From an uncultured Clostridium sp. (lineage in GTDB: Bacteria > Bacillota_I > Bacilli_A > RF39 > UBA660): a DNA stretch of 48,350 nt. Location of the stretch: contig CAMNJQ010000033.1 in assembly GCA_946541575.1 (NCBI GenBank), positions 1-48,350 on the forward strand. Direction: 5' to 3'. Both the position numbers and the translations under genes were made by a program. Below, one piece after another: positions 30,793-39,226 of the stretch (the first letter of the stretch is position 1; every line of letters begins with the position of its first letter). The notes below the pieces were generated by a model. That model made no database searches, had not been told where the DNA came from, and worked only from the letters and a program-made list of their open reading frames with translations.

Positions 30793-31350
30793 TTATTTTA
30801 TTTTTTTAATTTTTTTATTTATAAAGTCTATTTCATGTATAGATGAAAAATCTACTTTAAATTGTTTTTTATTCATATCTAATTCTTTATTATTAAACAT
30901 ATAATAAAATGAATTTATAACTCCTCTATGAGTTACAACAAGGGTATCATCATCCAAATTCTCGAAAAATGTGTAATTATCTTTTATTCTTTGGTGGAAT
31001 TCTTCTAACGATTCTCCATTTGGAAATAATGTATCAATTTCTTGATAGTCGAGCATGTCCTTTTCTTCTTTTGTAAGAGACTCACTTAACTTTCCTGTTA
31101 AGTCTCCTTTGTTTTGTTCTCTTAATATATTTGATGTTTCATAGTTAATATTTAATTCTTTTTTTAATATTTCTGCAGTTTCTATAGCTCTTTTAACATC
31201 ACTTGTAATTATTTTTTTTATTTTTAAATTTTTTTTAATCCATTGTGCAGTTTTAATTACTTTTTCTTTTCCTTCTTCTGTTAAAGAGACATTGCTCCAT
31301 CCCCCAACATATCCTTTTAAATCTTCTCCGTGTCTCATCAAATATATCAT
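30793..31350 (-). CDS. Histidine phosphatase superfamily protein (phosphoglycerate-mutase-like)
   Basis: This 185-residue enzyme has the RHG motif (LMRHGED, catalytic H7), a downstream arginine region and the second histidine in VVTHRGVI. It lacks the insertions of true glycolytic phosphoglycerate mutase, so it is more likely a broad small-molecule phosphatase. The exact substrate cannot be told. It stands alone between ldh and nusB. Confidence 0.85.
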   Translation of the reverse strand: MIYLMRHGEDLKGYVGGWSNVSLTEEGKEKVIKTAQWIKKNLKIKKIITSDVKRAIETAEILKKELNINYETSNILREQNKGDLTGKLSESLTKEEKDMLDYQEIDTLFPNGESLEEFHQRIKDNYTFFENLDDDTLVVTHRGVINSFYYMFNNKELDMNKKQFKVDFSSIHEIDFINKKIKKIK

Positions 31351-31426
31351 AATTACCTCTATTTTCTGTTCATTTTTTTATAGTTCTATTTAATGCTTAA
31401 ATTATTAAATTATATAAAAATATTGT

Positions 31427-32347
31427 TTATTCATTTTCATCTAGTTCATTTATTGCATTTTTTAATACATTTATAGAATTAATTAATCTCTTTGTTTCAT
31501 TTTCATTCAAATTAAAGTTTATTTTTCTATCAGCACCATTTTTATTTATTACTGAAGGTAGTCCTATATAAACATCATTTGTTTCATCATAAGTAGAAAC
31601 TACCATTACAGTGTTTTCGTCTCCTAATATTGCATTAGTAATTCTAACAAGGCACATTCCTATTCCATAATAGGTAGCTCCTTTAGCATTAATAATTTTA
31701 TTTGCTGCTGATTTTACTTCTTCATCTATTTCTAGCATATCTTCTTCTGAAATAAAATCAGTAATTGGTTGTAGTGCAATATTTACATTACTCCATGGAA
31801 CAAATTCTGAATCACCATGTTCTCCAATTACATAACCATGAACATTTGATGGTGATACTTTAATTTTATCTGCTATTAAAAATCTTAATCTTGCTGTATC
31901 TAATGTAGTTCCGCTTCCAATTACTTTATATCTTGATAATCCAGAATACCTTTGTGTTAAATATGTCATAATATCAACTGGATTTGTTGCAATTAAAAAT
32001 ACTCCATTAAATCCTGTTTTCATTACTTCTGTTACAATTGATTTGAATATTGCTGCATTTCTACTCAAAAGTTCTAATCTTGTTTCCCCAGGTTTTTGAT
32101 TTACTCCAGCTGCTATTACTATTAATGATGCATCTTTACAATCTGAATATTCTCCAACTTTTATTTTTATTTTTGATGGTGAAAAAGCAAGACAATGGTT
32201 TAAGTCCATTACTTCTCCTTCAACTCTTTCTTTATTTAAATCGATTAATGCTAGTTCATTTACATATGTTCTTTGATTTAATAATGCATATGCATAACTC
32301 ATTCCTACATTACCGCATCCGATTATTATTACTTTTTTATTACTCAT
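31427..32347 (-). CDS. ldh: L-lactate dehydrogenase
   Basis: The 306-residue NAD enzyme reduces pyruvate to L-lactate, regenerating NAD in fermentation. The Rossmann motif GCGNVGMS is at residues 10-17. The active loop AGVNQKPGETR carries Q84, which marks lactate rather than malate specificity, plus catalytic R90. The substrate-binding R153 (TTLDTARLR) and catalytic H177 (IGEHGDSE) are in place. An AGGTGAT site precedes the ATG, and a TATAAT is found 25 bases upstream. Its presence suggests a fermentative lifestyle. Confidence 0.94.
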   Translation of the reverse strand: MSNKKVIIIGCGNVGMSYAYALLNQRTYVNELALIDLNKERVEGEVMDLNHCLAFSPSKIKIKVGEYSDCKDASLIVIAAGVNQKPGETRLELLSRNAAIFKSIVTEVMKTGFNGVFLIATNPVDIMTYLTQRYSGLSRYKVIGSGTTLDTARLRFLIADKIKVSPSNVHGYVIGEHGDSEFVPWSNVNIALQPITDFISEEDMLEIDEEVKSAANKIINAKGATYYGIGMCLVRITNAILGDENTVMVVSTYDETNDVYIGLPSVINKNGADRKINFNLNENETKRLINSINVLKNAINELDENE

Positions 32348-32390
32348 TCTATCACCTACTATTTATTATACTACTATTAAATCAAATCTA

Positions 32391-32418
32391 AAAAAAATTA
32401 GCAATAATTTGCTAATTT
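32391..32418 (-). terminator. Terminator after obg
   Basis: The minus strand reads AAATTAGCA, loop AATTAT, TGCTAATTT and then T. It overlaps the obg stop codon and separates obg from ldh. Confidence 0.8.
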
Positions 32419-33691
32419 ATTTAAATTCAAATTCATAGTCTAAGATTCTTACAGTATCTCCTTCTTTTACACCTAATTCAACTAATTTATCATCAATTCC
32501 CATTTTTCTTAGTTTATTTGCAAATCTTGAAATTGCTTCTTCTGTATTGAATCTTGTCATTTGAAGTAATTTTTCTATTTCTTTTCCTTTTATAAGCCAT
32601 GCACCATCAATATCTCGTGATATGGTATATGGTTCTTCTTTTTGAAATTTATATAATACGTAGGACTCAAATTGTTCTTCTTCATATAATGGAACTTGTG
32701 GTATTTCATCTAACATATCTGCTAATTTCTCAATTACTTTATTTAGTCCTTCTTCTTTCATTGCACTTATTTCAATTATTTCTTTGTCTTTAACTTTATT
32801 TTTAAATTCTTTTAGATTACTTTCGGCATTTTCTAAATCCATTTTATTTGCAATTATTATTTCTGGCCTTTTTAGAAGCTTTTCATCAAATTCTTTAAGT
32901 TCATTTTTTATTATTAGATAGTCTTCATATGGATTTCTTCCTTCAGAGCTTCCCATATCAATTATATGTGCTATTACTCTTGTTCTTTCTATATGTTTTA
33001 AAAACTTATCACCTAAACCATCACCTTTGCTTGCACCTTCAATTAATCCAGGTAAATCTGCTACTACATAACTTCTATTGTTACTTGCTTTTACAACACC
33101 TAAGTTTGGAGTTAAAGTTGTGAAGTGATAAGCTGCTATTTTTGGCTTAGCTTTAGATATTTTAGATATTAATGTACTTTTTCCTACACTTGGAAGTCCA
33201 ACAAATCCAACATCTGCAAGAAGTTTTAATTCTACTTTAAGTGTTCTTTTCTCTCCTGGCTCTCCATTTTCTGCAAAATTTGGAGCTGGGTTGCTTTGAG
33301 TTTTAAATGCAGTATTTCCTCTTCCTCCTCTTCCTCCAATAGCAACAGTTGCTTCATCATTTTTATTTTTTAAGTCTGCCAAAACAAGTCCTGTATCGTT
33401 ATCTGTTATTATTGTTCCTTGAGGTACTTTAATAATTACATCTTCTGCATTTTTTCCATTTTTGTTTTTTCCTTCTCCGTTTTCTCCTTTTTCACCTTTT
33501 ACAGTTTTCATATAACGAAGATCTATTAGAGTATGTAGTCCTTCATCTACTACAAATTTTATGTCTGCTCCTTTTCCACCATTTCCTCCAAATGGACCAC
33601 CCATTGGTATAAATTTTTCTCTTCTAAAAGCAAGACATCCGTCTCCTCCACGGCCTGCTTCAACTTTTAAGATAACCTCATCTACAAACAT
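32417..33691 (-). CDS. obg: Obg family GTPase
   Basis: The 424-residue GTPase acts in late 50S ribosome assembly and stress control. The N-terminal Obg fold is glycine-rich (GGDGCLAFRREKF, GGPFGGNGGKGAD). The G domain has GLPSVGKST, DLPGLIEG, NKMD and SAMKEEG motifs. A C-terminal OCT domain (about 345-424) is present. Length is normal. It begins one base after the end of the HAD gene and is probably cotranscribed with it. In bacilli obg follows rpmA and spo0B. Confidence 0.97.
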   Translation of the reverse strand: MFVDEVILKVEAGRGGDGCLAFRREKFIPMGGPFGGNGGKGADIKFVVDEGLHTLIDLRYMKTVKGEKGENGEGKNKNGKNAEDVIIKVPQGTIITDNDTGLVLADLKNKNDEATVAIGGRGGRGNTAFKTQSNPAPNFAENGEPGEKRTLKVELKLLADVGFVGLPSVGKSTLISKISKAKPKIAAYHFTTLTPNLGVVKASNNRSYVVADLPGLIEGASKGDGLGDKFLKHIERTRVIAHIIDMGSSEGRNPYEDYLIIKNELKEFDEKLLKRPEIIIANKMDLENAESNLKEFKNKVKDKEIIEISAMKEEGLNKVIEKLADMLDEIPQVPLYEEEQFESYVLYKFQKEEPYTISRDIDGAWLIKGKEIEKLLQMTRFNTEEAISRFANKLRKMGIDDKLVELGVKEGDTVRILDYEFEFK

Positions 33692-33692
33692 T

Positions 33693-34430
33693 TTACCACC
33701 TCTTCAATACTTTCTTTTTTTGAATATCATAAATTAGTTCATGAACTGCATTATATTTACCTAATGCTACTTCTTCTAATTTTTCATTATTTCCAATCAT
33801 AAAACCATTATAATCTCTTATCATTTCTAAATCATTATCATTATCGCCAATTGTATATATTTTCTTTTTATTTATTTCTAATAGTTTTCTTAAATATTCT
33901 ATGGGACTACTTTTATTTATTCCTTTTTCTCTTATTTCAAAGTAATATGTTCCATTATGTCCATATATATCAAGTTGATAATTTAAATAATTTGCTTTAA
34001 TTTGATCATATAATTTTAAAAAATCTTTATCTATTTTATTTTCTTTTACTACTAATGCTAAAGATCCTAGATTTTCTTTTTCTATATATATATCTGTATC
34101 AAATCTTGAATATGAAAATTGTATCTTTTCATGTATATTTTTCTTTACTAATGGATCTATTATCTCGAGTATTTCTTTATTTATTCTTCCTGCTTTTAAT
34201 AAATTATTTTGTGAATCAAATAAAAATGTACCATCACTTGCTGCTAAATGTGTATATGGAATATTATGTTTTTTTATTTGTTTCATAATTGAATCATAAG
34301 GCCTTCCACTTGATAATAAAAAATAATTACCATCCATTATATATTTTTCTATTGTTCTACAATTTATTATTAAATCTATTTTATTAGTTGTTAAAAATGT
34401 ACCATCATAGTCACTTACTAGCAATCCCAT
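33693..34430 (-). CDS. HAD-superfamily (Cof-type) phosphatase
   Basis: The 245-residue cytoplasmic hydrolase shows HAD motif I as VSDYDGTFLT near the N-terminus, motif II LSSGRP and motif IV GDNDNDLEMI. Insertion of a cap domain between motifs II and III makes it a Cof/YkrA-type sugar-phosphate or nucleotide phosphatase; the substrate is unknown. ATG 34430 was chosen, with GGGGGG upstream, over a TTG five codons earlier that lies within that site. It lies between rpmA and obg, the place of spo0B in Bacillus. Confidence 0.88.
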   Translation of the reverse strand: MGLLVSDYDGTFLTTNKIDLIINCRTIEKYIMDGNYFLLSSGRPYDSIMKQIKKHNIPYTHLAASDGTFLFDSQNNLLKAGRINKEILEIIDPLVKKNIHEKIQFSYSRFDTDIYIEKENLGSLALVVKENKIDKDFLKLYDQIKANYLNYQLDIYGHNGTYYFEIREKGINKSSPIEYLRKLLEINKKKIYTIGDNDNDLEMIRDYNGFMIGNNEKLEEVALGKYNAVHELIYDIQKKKVLKRW

Positions 34431-34457
34431 AATTGTTCCCCCCAAAAAATCAATGTT

Positions 34458-34486
34458 ATTATATCATAAAAAAGAACACTCGTTAA
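34458..34486 (-). promoter_or_regulatory. Possible promoter of the HAD-obg pair
   Basis: TTAACG and a perfect TATAAT are 17 bases apart on the minus strand, starting within the rpmA terminator. The -35 matches four of six positions, so this is only moderately supported. Confidence 0.45.
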
Positions 34487-34493
34487 GTGTTCT
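34468..34493 (-). terminator. Terminator after rpmA
   Basis: The minus strand reads AGAACACT, loop TAACG, AGTGTTCT and then TTTTT. This 8-bp stem ends the rplU-prp-rpmA operon. Confidence 0.88.
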
Positions 34494-34498
34494 AATTA

Positions 34499-34789
34499 TT
34501 ATTCTTCTACTGGATAGCAACTTACTTGTTTACTATCTTTTCCAAGACGTTCAAATTTAACCTTTCCTGTAATTGTTGTATAAAGAGTATCATCACTACC
34601 CTTTTTAACATTTAATCCAGGATGAATTTTAGTTCCTCTTTGACGATATAAAATAGAACCAGCAGTAACAACTTGTCCATCACAAGCTTTAGCTCCTAAT
34701 CTACGTCCTGCAGAATCACGACCATTAGATGTAGAACCTTGTCCTTTATGGTGAGCAAACAATTGTAAATTTAATTTTAACATATTCAT
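34499..34789 (-). CDS. rpmA: 50S ribosomal protein L27
   Basis: The 96-residue protein sits near the peptidyl-transferase centre. It carries the Firmicutes N-terminal extension [18 protein letters not shown], which in Staphylococcus is cut by Prp between LQLFA and HHK-type residues to expose the functional N-terminus. The body shows the L27 signature GRRLGAK and [18 protein letters not shown]. The gene directly follows prp, whose product is the expected processing protease. Confidence 0.97.
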   Translation of the reverse strand: MNMLKLNLQLFAHHKGQGSTSNGRDSAGRRLGAKACDGQVVTAGSILYRQRGTKIHPGLNVKKGSDDTLYTTITGKVKFERLGKDSKQVSCYPVEE

Positions 34790-34794
34790 AAATT

Positions 34795-35097
34795 CTAGTT
34801 CTCCTTTCTTATTTTAATATTTTTAGGATATTGTTCTTCTACTTCATTAAGCATTTTAATCATATTAGATATTAATTTGTCTACAATATCATTATGTTCA
34901 ATTACTTTTATTGTAAGTAAGTCATTATTGTAATTATATTCTAAATAATTTTTATTGAATGAAAGAATTGCATTTATGCTTGTAGTAACTATACTTGAAA
35001 CTCCAGCACATACAATATCTTTTCCATAATCATCATATAATGCATGACCATATATTTCTATTGTATCATTTTTACCTAAAATATTAACCTTAATCAT
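34795..35097 (-). CDS. prp: Ribosomal-processing cysteine protease Prp
   Basis: The 100-residue protease removes the N-terminal extension of L27. The catalytic histidine H18 (YGHAL) and cysteine C30 (IVCAGVSS) are in the family positions. Start ATG 35097 was chosen because it begins at MIKVNIL with AAGGA upstream; the alternative TTG four codons earlier overlaps the rplU stop. The gene lies between rplU and rpmA, as in other Firmicutes. Confidence 0.94.
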   Translation of the reverse strand: MIKVNILGKNDTIEIYGHALYDDYGKDIVCAGVSSIVTTSINAILSFNKNYLEYNYNNDLLTIKVIEHNDIVDKLISNMIKMLNEVEEQYPKNIKIRKEN

Positions 35098-35098
35098 A

Positions 35099-35401
35099 TT
35101 ATCCTTCAATTTTAGTAATTGTTACTTTTGTATATGGTTGTCTATGTCCATGAGTTCTACGGTTTGCTCTATCTTTTTGTTTATATTTAAACACTAAGAT
35201 TTTCTTTTGCTTACCTTGTTTTTCAACTTTACCATAAACTACAGCACCATCTACATATGGATTACCTACTTTAGAATCAAGCATTAGTACTTCATTGAAT
35301 TTAATATTTTCTCCAACTTCAGCATCTAGCTTTTCAACGTAGATAACATCATTTTCTGAAACAAGAACTTGTTTCCCACCAACTTTAATAACTGCTTTCA
35401 T
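35099..35401 (-). CDS. rplU: 50S ribosomal protein L21
   Basis: The 100-residue protein binds 23S rRNA. It begins [11 protein letters not shown] and contains the characteristic [23 protein letters not shown] 35401 is preceded by a perfect AAAGGAGG; the longer frame runs into the structured leader. It is first in the rplU-prp-rpmA operon. Confidence 0.97.
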   Translation of the reverse strand: MKAVIKVGGKQVLVSENDVIYVEKLDAEVGENIKFNEVLMLDSKVGNPYVDGAVVYGKVEKQGKQKKILVFKYKQKDRANRRTHGHRQPYTKVTITKIEG

Positions 35402-35414
35402 ATATTTACCTCCT

Positions 35415-35500
35415 TTTTTATTTGTCTGGCTCGCTCTTAAGGTACACACAAGTGTTTAATAACCTTTTTAATGCGGTTTGAGCTATAGAGGCTACAAACA
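35415..35500 (-). ncRNA. Structured leader RNA of the rplU operon (L21-leader type)
   Basis: The untranslated leader folds into nested stems. GTTTGTAGC pairs with GCTCAAAC around a 7-base loop. Further 3', AAGGT with ACCTT, ACAC with GTGT, and CGC with GCG form a longer compound stem. Firmicutes rplU operons commonly carry such a leader for autoregulation by L21. I assign it by position and visible pairing, not by a covariance-model search. Confidence 0.7.
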
Positions 35501-35505
35501 TTTAG

Positions 35506-35534
35506 ATTTTATCATTAAACTTATGAATAGTCAA
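35506..35534 (-). promoter_or_regulatory. Sigma-A promoter of the rplU-prp-rpmA operon
   Basis: TTGACT and TAAAAT lie 17 bases apart on the minus strand just upstream of the leader RNA. Each hexamer differs from the consensus by one base. Confidence 0.82.
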
Positions 35535-35550
35535 GCTTTTTATATAAATA

Positions 35551-35571
35551 AAAAAGGCTTAAAGTAGCCTA
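35551..35571 (-). terminator. Terminator after yneF
   Basis: The minus strand reads AGGCT, ACTTTA, AGCCT and then TTTTTT, a few bases after the yneF stop. Confidence 0.85.
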
Positions 35572-35573
35572 AA

Positions 35574-35789
35574 TTACATATACTTATCCATTTGTTTCAT
35601 CATTTGATTAACTTGCTTTTGTGAAGGAGTCCTTCCCATTTGTGTCATTAAAGCTTTAATCATTTCTTCATTTATTGGAGGATTATTCTTAAGAAACTTT
35701 TGCATAAAATGTTTTGCTACAAAAAATCCTGCAACTCCTCCTGCTAAAAAGACTAATAAGTATTTTAATATATCTAAAAGCATATCCAT
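35574..35789 (-). CDS. yneF: YneF-family (UPF0154) small membrane protein
   Basis: The 71-residue protein has one N-terminal transmembrane helix (YLLVFLAGGVAGFFVAK) and a conserved cytoplasmic tail with NNPPINEEMIKALMTQMGRTPSQKQVNQMM. This is the signature of UPF0154, whose function is unknown. AGGAG precedes the ATG. It closes the tkt-sirA-yneF order known from B. subtilis. Confidence 0.93.
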   Translation of the reverse strand: MDMLLDILKYLLVFLAGGVAGFFVAKHFMQKFLKNNPPINEEMIKALMTQMGRTPSQKQVNQMMKQMDKYM

Positions 35790-35831
35790 TTATTATCATC
35801 TCCTGTACATAATATACTAAAAATATTAAAA

Positions 35832-36257
35832 TTATACAAGCTTTTTTATATTTGACAAATAAAAATAATCATCATTTATAAAGTCACATACGAAGCAATT
35901 ATTATATTCATAATTCAAAATATTAAAAAAATCTGTAAAGTTTTTGTTACAATTTATTACTATATATGTTCTTTTAATTTTCATTATACTTATTTCATTA
36001 TGATATAAGTCATTTATGATATGTTCTTCCTTTCTTTTTAAATATTTAAGTTTATTGTGTAACATTATATATATTTTTAAATCTAATTTCTCTTTGTTGA
36101 AATTCAGCGCAACTTGCTTAAATATTGATTTACCATAGTCCAATTCTTCTTTTTTCATATAATATAAATTTTTAAAAAAATTAAATAAAACACTTGGTGT
36201 TTCTTTATATATGTTGTAAACTTCCTTATTCAAATTAAAAATGTAAAATACTCTCAT
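35832..36257 (-). CDS. sirA: SirA-like protein (sporulation inhibitor of replication, YneE family)
   Basis: The 141-residue protein starts MRVFYIFNLNKEVYNIYKETPSVLFNFF, resembling the start of B. subtilis SirA, which binds DnaA and stops replication at the onset of sporulation. Sequence conservation beyond this is weak by eye. The call rests mainly on gene order: tkt, this gene and yneF match B. subtilis tkt-yneE(sirA)-yneF. Start ATG 36257 uses GGTGAT upstream; an ATG four codons earlier is possible. Confidence 0.55.
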   Translation of the reverse strand: MRVFYIFNLNKEVYNIYKETPSVLFNFFKNLYYMKKEELDYGKSIFKQVALNFNKEKLDLKIYIMLHNKLKYLKRKEEHIINDLYHNEISIMKIKRTYIVINCNKNFTDFFNILNYEYNNCFVCDFINDDYFYLSNIKKLV

Positions 36258-36305
36258 TATTATCACCATAATTATAGTAATCTATTTTAAATTGTATTTT
36301 TGTCG

Positions 36306-36339
36306 AAAAAAAAGAAACTTTAATTATTAAGTTTCTTTT
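36306..36339 (-). terminator. Terminator after tkt
   Basis: The minus strand reads AAAAGAAACTT, short A/T loop, AAGTTTCTTTT and more T. The 11-bp stem overlaps the tkt stop codon. Confidence 0.8.
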
Positions 36340-38314
36340 CTATTTTAGAAATAATATTTTCTTCTGTAAATCCATATTTTTTTAGGACATCTTTTTTATT
36401 TCCACTTGTTCCAAATTCATCTTGAGTAAACATATATTCACTATCGTTAACATATTTATACCATGAAATTGATGATGATGCTTCTATAACAAATGTTTTT
36501 ACATTTTTTGGAAGTATTTCATCTTTATATTTTTTATCCATTTGCTCAAATCTCTCGATTGATGGCATACTTACCACACGAATCCCATATCCTTTTTCAA
36601 TTAGACTATTATAAATATTCATTGTAAGTTCTAGTTCTTCTCCAGAAGTAATTATAATTGCTTCAAGTTTATTAATTTCTTTTTCAACTATATATGCTCC
36701 ATTTATAACTCTGCTACTTGATGTGTGTTCTTGTATTTTAACTTTGTTTCTACCTAATACTATTGCTGCTGGTTTTCTTAATTCTAAAATTGATTTATAT
36801 GCTCCAATTGTTTCATTTGCATCTGCTGGTCTATATACGTCTAAATTTGGAATTGATCTTAATGCAGCAAGTTGTTCTACAGGCTGATGAGTTGGGCCAT
36901 CTTCTCCAACACTTATAGAATCATGACTAAATACATATATTACAGGTAAATTCATTAAAGCACTCATTCTAATTGCTGGCTTTAAATAGTCTGAAAATGA
37001 GAAAAACGTTGATACAAATGGTGTTAAATTTGAAAGTGCTATTCCATTTGCTATTGCACCCATAGCATGTTCTCTTATCCCAAAGTTAATATTTCTTCCG
37101 GTTGGATTTTCTATCGAGTTTGTTTCTGTTTCAGTAATTCTTGCCATTGTTGATTTAGATAAATCTGCACTTCCTCCAATTAAAAATGGATAATTTTTGG
37201 CAATTGAATTAATTATAATTCCTGAAACATTTCTAGTTGAATCCTTTCCATCTTCAGGGAAGTTATAATCGACTTCTTTTAGTTTAATAGGATTCTTATT
37301 ATCATTAAGTAGTTTGAATAATTCTTTTTTTGTATCATCTAACTTATTGACCATACTATTCCATTTTTCAATTTCTTTTTCATTTCTATTTATGATACAT
37401 TCTTTCATTATGTTTTGTGCTTCTTGTGAAATTGTAAATGGTACTTCACGTACTCCGAGAATTTTTTTAATTTCTATAATGTCATCTTCTGCTAATGGAG
37501 ATCCATGAACTTTACATGTTCCTTCGTTCTTACTATATTTTCCAATTACAGTTTTTATTTCAATAATTGTAGGTTTTGTAGATGAAGTCTTAGCTTCTTT
37601 TATTGCATTATCAATACTTTCTATATCTTCTCCATCTTTTACCAATATATAATTCCAATTCATAGATTCAAATCTTGTTTTGATATTTTCGTTAAAAGAA
37701 GTATTTAAATCGCCATCTAATGTTACATCGTTTGAATCATAAAGTACTATTAACTTATTTAAATTATAAAATCCTGCCAATGAACAAGCTTCATAACTTA
37801 TTCCTTCCATTAAATCTCCATCACCGCATAATACATATGTATAATAATTAAATATATTTTCTCCAAAGAATCCTCTTAAGAATCTTTCACTAAGTGCAAA
37901 TCCTACACTTGAGGCAATACCTTGTCCTAATGGACCAGTTGATATATCTACTCCTTTTGTAACTCCATATTCAGGGTGTCCTGGTGTAATTGAATCTATT
38001 TTTCTAAACTTTTTAAGTTCTTCAAATGGAATATCAAAACCTGACATGAATAATGTTGCATACAAGAGTGCTGATCCATGACCTGCTGACATTATAAATC
38101 TATCTCTATTAAGCCAGTTATCATTATTAACATCAATTTTAAGATGATTTTTATATAAAGTTGCAATAATAGGTGCTGCACCAAGAACGATTCCTGGATG
38201 CCCACTTTTAGCTTCATTAATCATATCTATTCCTAATGCTCTTATATTATCAATTATTTTTTTTAAATCATTTTCATTATTTGTGTCTTGTTCTTTTTTA
38301 TTTATATTTAACAT
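36320..38314 (-). CDS. tkt: Transketolase
   Basis: The 664-residue thiamine-diphosphate enzyme moves two-carbon units in the non-oxidative pentose phosphate pathway. The N-terminal SGHPG, the GPLGQG and GDGDLMEG thiamine-site motifs, the middle-domain GIREHAMGAIANG and the HDSISVGEDGPTHQPVEQLA segment are all visible. Length is normal. It works with phosphopentomutase (1748-2914), which feeds ribose-5-phosphate into the pathway. It starts 13 bases after the HAD gene at 38328 and is probably cotranscribed. Confidence 0.97.
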   Translation of the reverse strand: MLNINKKEQDTNNENDLKKIIDNIRALGIDMINEAKSGHPGIVLGAAPIIATLYKNHLKIDVNNDNWLNRDRFIMSAGHGSALLYATLFMSGFDIPFEELKKFRKIDSITPGHPEYGVTKGVDISTGPLGQGIASSVGFALSERFLRGFFGENIFNYYTYVLCGDGDLMEGISYEACSLAGFYNLNKLIVLYDSNDVTLDGDLNTSFNENIKTRFESMNWNYILVKDGEDIESIDNAIKEAKTSSTKPTIIEIKTVIGKYSKNEGTCKVHGSPLAEDDIIEIKKILGVREVPFTISQEAQNIMKECIINRNEKEIEKWNSMVNKLDDTKKELFKLLNDNKNPIKLKEVDYNFPEDGKDSTRNVSGIIINSIAKNYPFLIGGSADLSKSTMARITETETNSIENPTGRNINFGIREHAMGAIANGIALSNLTPFVSTFFSFSDYLKPAIRMSALMNLPVIYVFSHDSISVGEDGPTHQPVEQLAALRSIPNLDVYRPADANETIGAYKSILELRKPAAIVLGRNKVKIQEHTSSSRVINGAYIVEKEINKLEAIIITSGEELELTMNIYNSLIEKGYGIRVVSMPSIERFEQMDKKYKDEILPKNVKTFVIEASSSISWYKYVNDSEYMFTQDEFGTSGNKKDVLKKYGFTEENIISKIEKKLNN

Positions 38315-38327
38315 ATTTTACTCCTTT

Positions 38328-39122
38328 TTAATTAAGTGATTGATATAGTTTATTTAGAATTGCTTCTACTCCATTTTGCTTATTTGATAAAGTAATTATA
38401 TTTGCTACTTCTTTTAATTTGTCTGTTGCATTTTCTACTGCTACTCTATATTCAACTTTTTTTAGCATATCTATATCGTTGTCTGCATCACCAATTGCCA
38501 TTGCTCTATTTAAAGGTACTTGAAGATAATTACAAAGTATTTCTAGAGCGTTTCCTTTACTTACATCATTGTTTACAATGTCGTAATATAGAAGCTTCCC
38601 TTCTGCAACATGTTTTGTCTTATTTGCGATTTTTAATGATGTACTATTTTCTAAATCTCTTCTTAGCTCCATCATATTTTGTAATACATATGATTCTAGG
38701 ATAACCTGAGATATTGGAGATTCTATTTCTGCTAAATTATCAATTATAGTAAATCCAATATTATTTTCACTCTTATTTGTATATCTTTTATTTAAGCTAT
38801 TTGCCATAAAAAATAAATTGTATTTCTTTATTAAGACATCGAGCTGTTCAATTGATTCCTTTGAGAGGATATTTTGATAAATCACTTTTTTATTTTTAAA
38901 GTTATAGATTTCTGCACCATTTGATGCAATAACATAGTTGCTTGTACACAATTGCTTACATTTTGGAACTATAAAGTTCAATGGCCTTCCTGTATTTATC
39001 ACTACTGGTATACCGATATCTGCAAGTCTTTCAAATATCATTTTGTTTTTTATATCTACTATTCCATTTTCTTTTGTCAGTGTACTATCGAAATCAGTAA
39101 ATACTATTTTTACATTTTTCAC
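38328..39122 (-). CDS. HAD-superfamily (Cof-type) phosphatase
   Basis: The 264-residue hydrolase has motif I FTDFDSTLT, where Ser replaces the usual Gly of DxDGT, motif II VINTGRP, and motif III/IV AIGDADNDIDML. Cof-type enzymes dephosphorylate sugar phosphates or related metabolites; the substrate here is unknown. I chose GTG 39122, preceded by GGAGGG, because it begins directly before the conserved KIVFTDFD. It is upstream of tkt in the same transcription unit. Confidence 0.87.
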   Translation of the reverse strand: MKNVKIVFTDFDSTLTKENGIVDIKNKMIFERLADIGIPVVINTGRPLNFIVPKCKQLCTSNYVIASNGAEIYNFKNKKVIYQNILSKESIEQLDVLIKKYNLFFMANSLNKRYTNKSENNIGFTIIDNLAEIESPISQVILESYVLQNMMELRRDLENSTSLKIANKTKHVAEGKLLYYDIVNNDVSKGNALEILCNYLQVPLNRAMAIGDADNDIDMLKKVEYRVAVENATDKLKEVANIITLSNKQNGVEAILNKLYQSLN

Positions 39123-39143
39123 AATATCCCTCCATCTTGTAAT

Positions 39144-39152
39144 ATTATAACA
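39144..39152 (-). promoter_or_regulatory. Extended -10 promoter of the HAD-tkt unit
   Basis: TGTTATAAT on the minus strand (TGn plus perfect TATAAT) lies about 22 bases before the GTG start at 39122. No -35 is evident. Confidence 0.55.
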
Positions 39153-39201
39153 TAACACATTTGTATTATTATAATTTTTTTTAAGTTTAATTCTTTGAAA
39201 T

Positions 39202-39226
39202 AAAAAAAACGCTATTTAAAGCGTTA
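39202..39226 (-). terminator. Terminator of the four-gene operon 39224-42900
   Basis: The minus strand reads AACGCT, TTAAAT, AGCGTT and then eight T, overlapping the stop codon at 39224. Confidence 0.88.
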
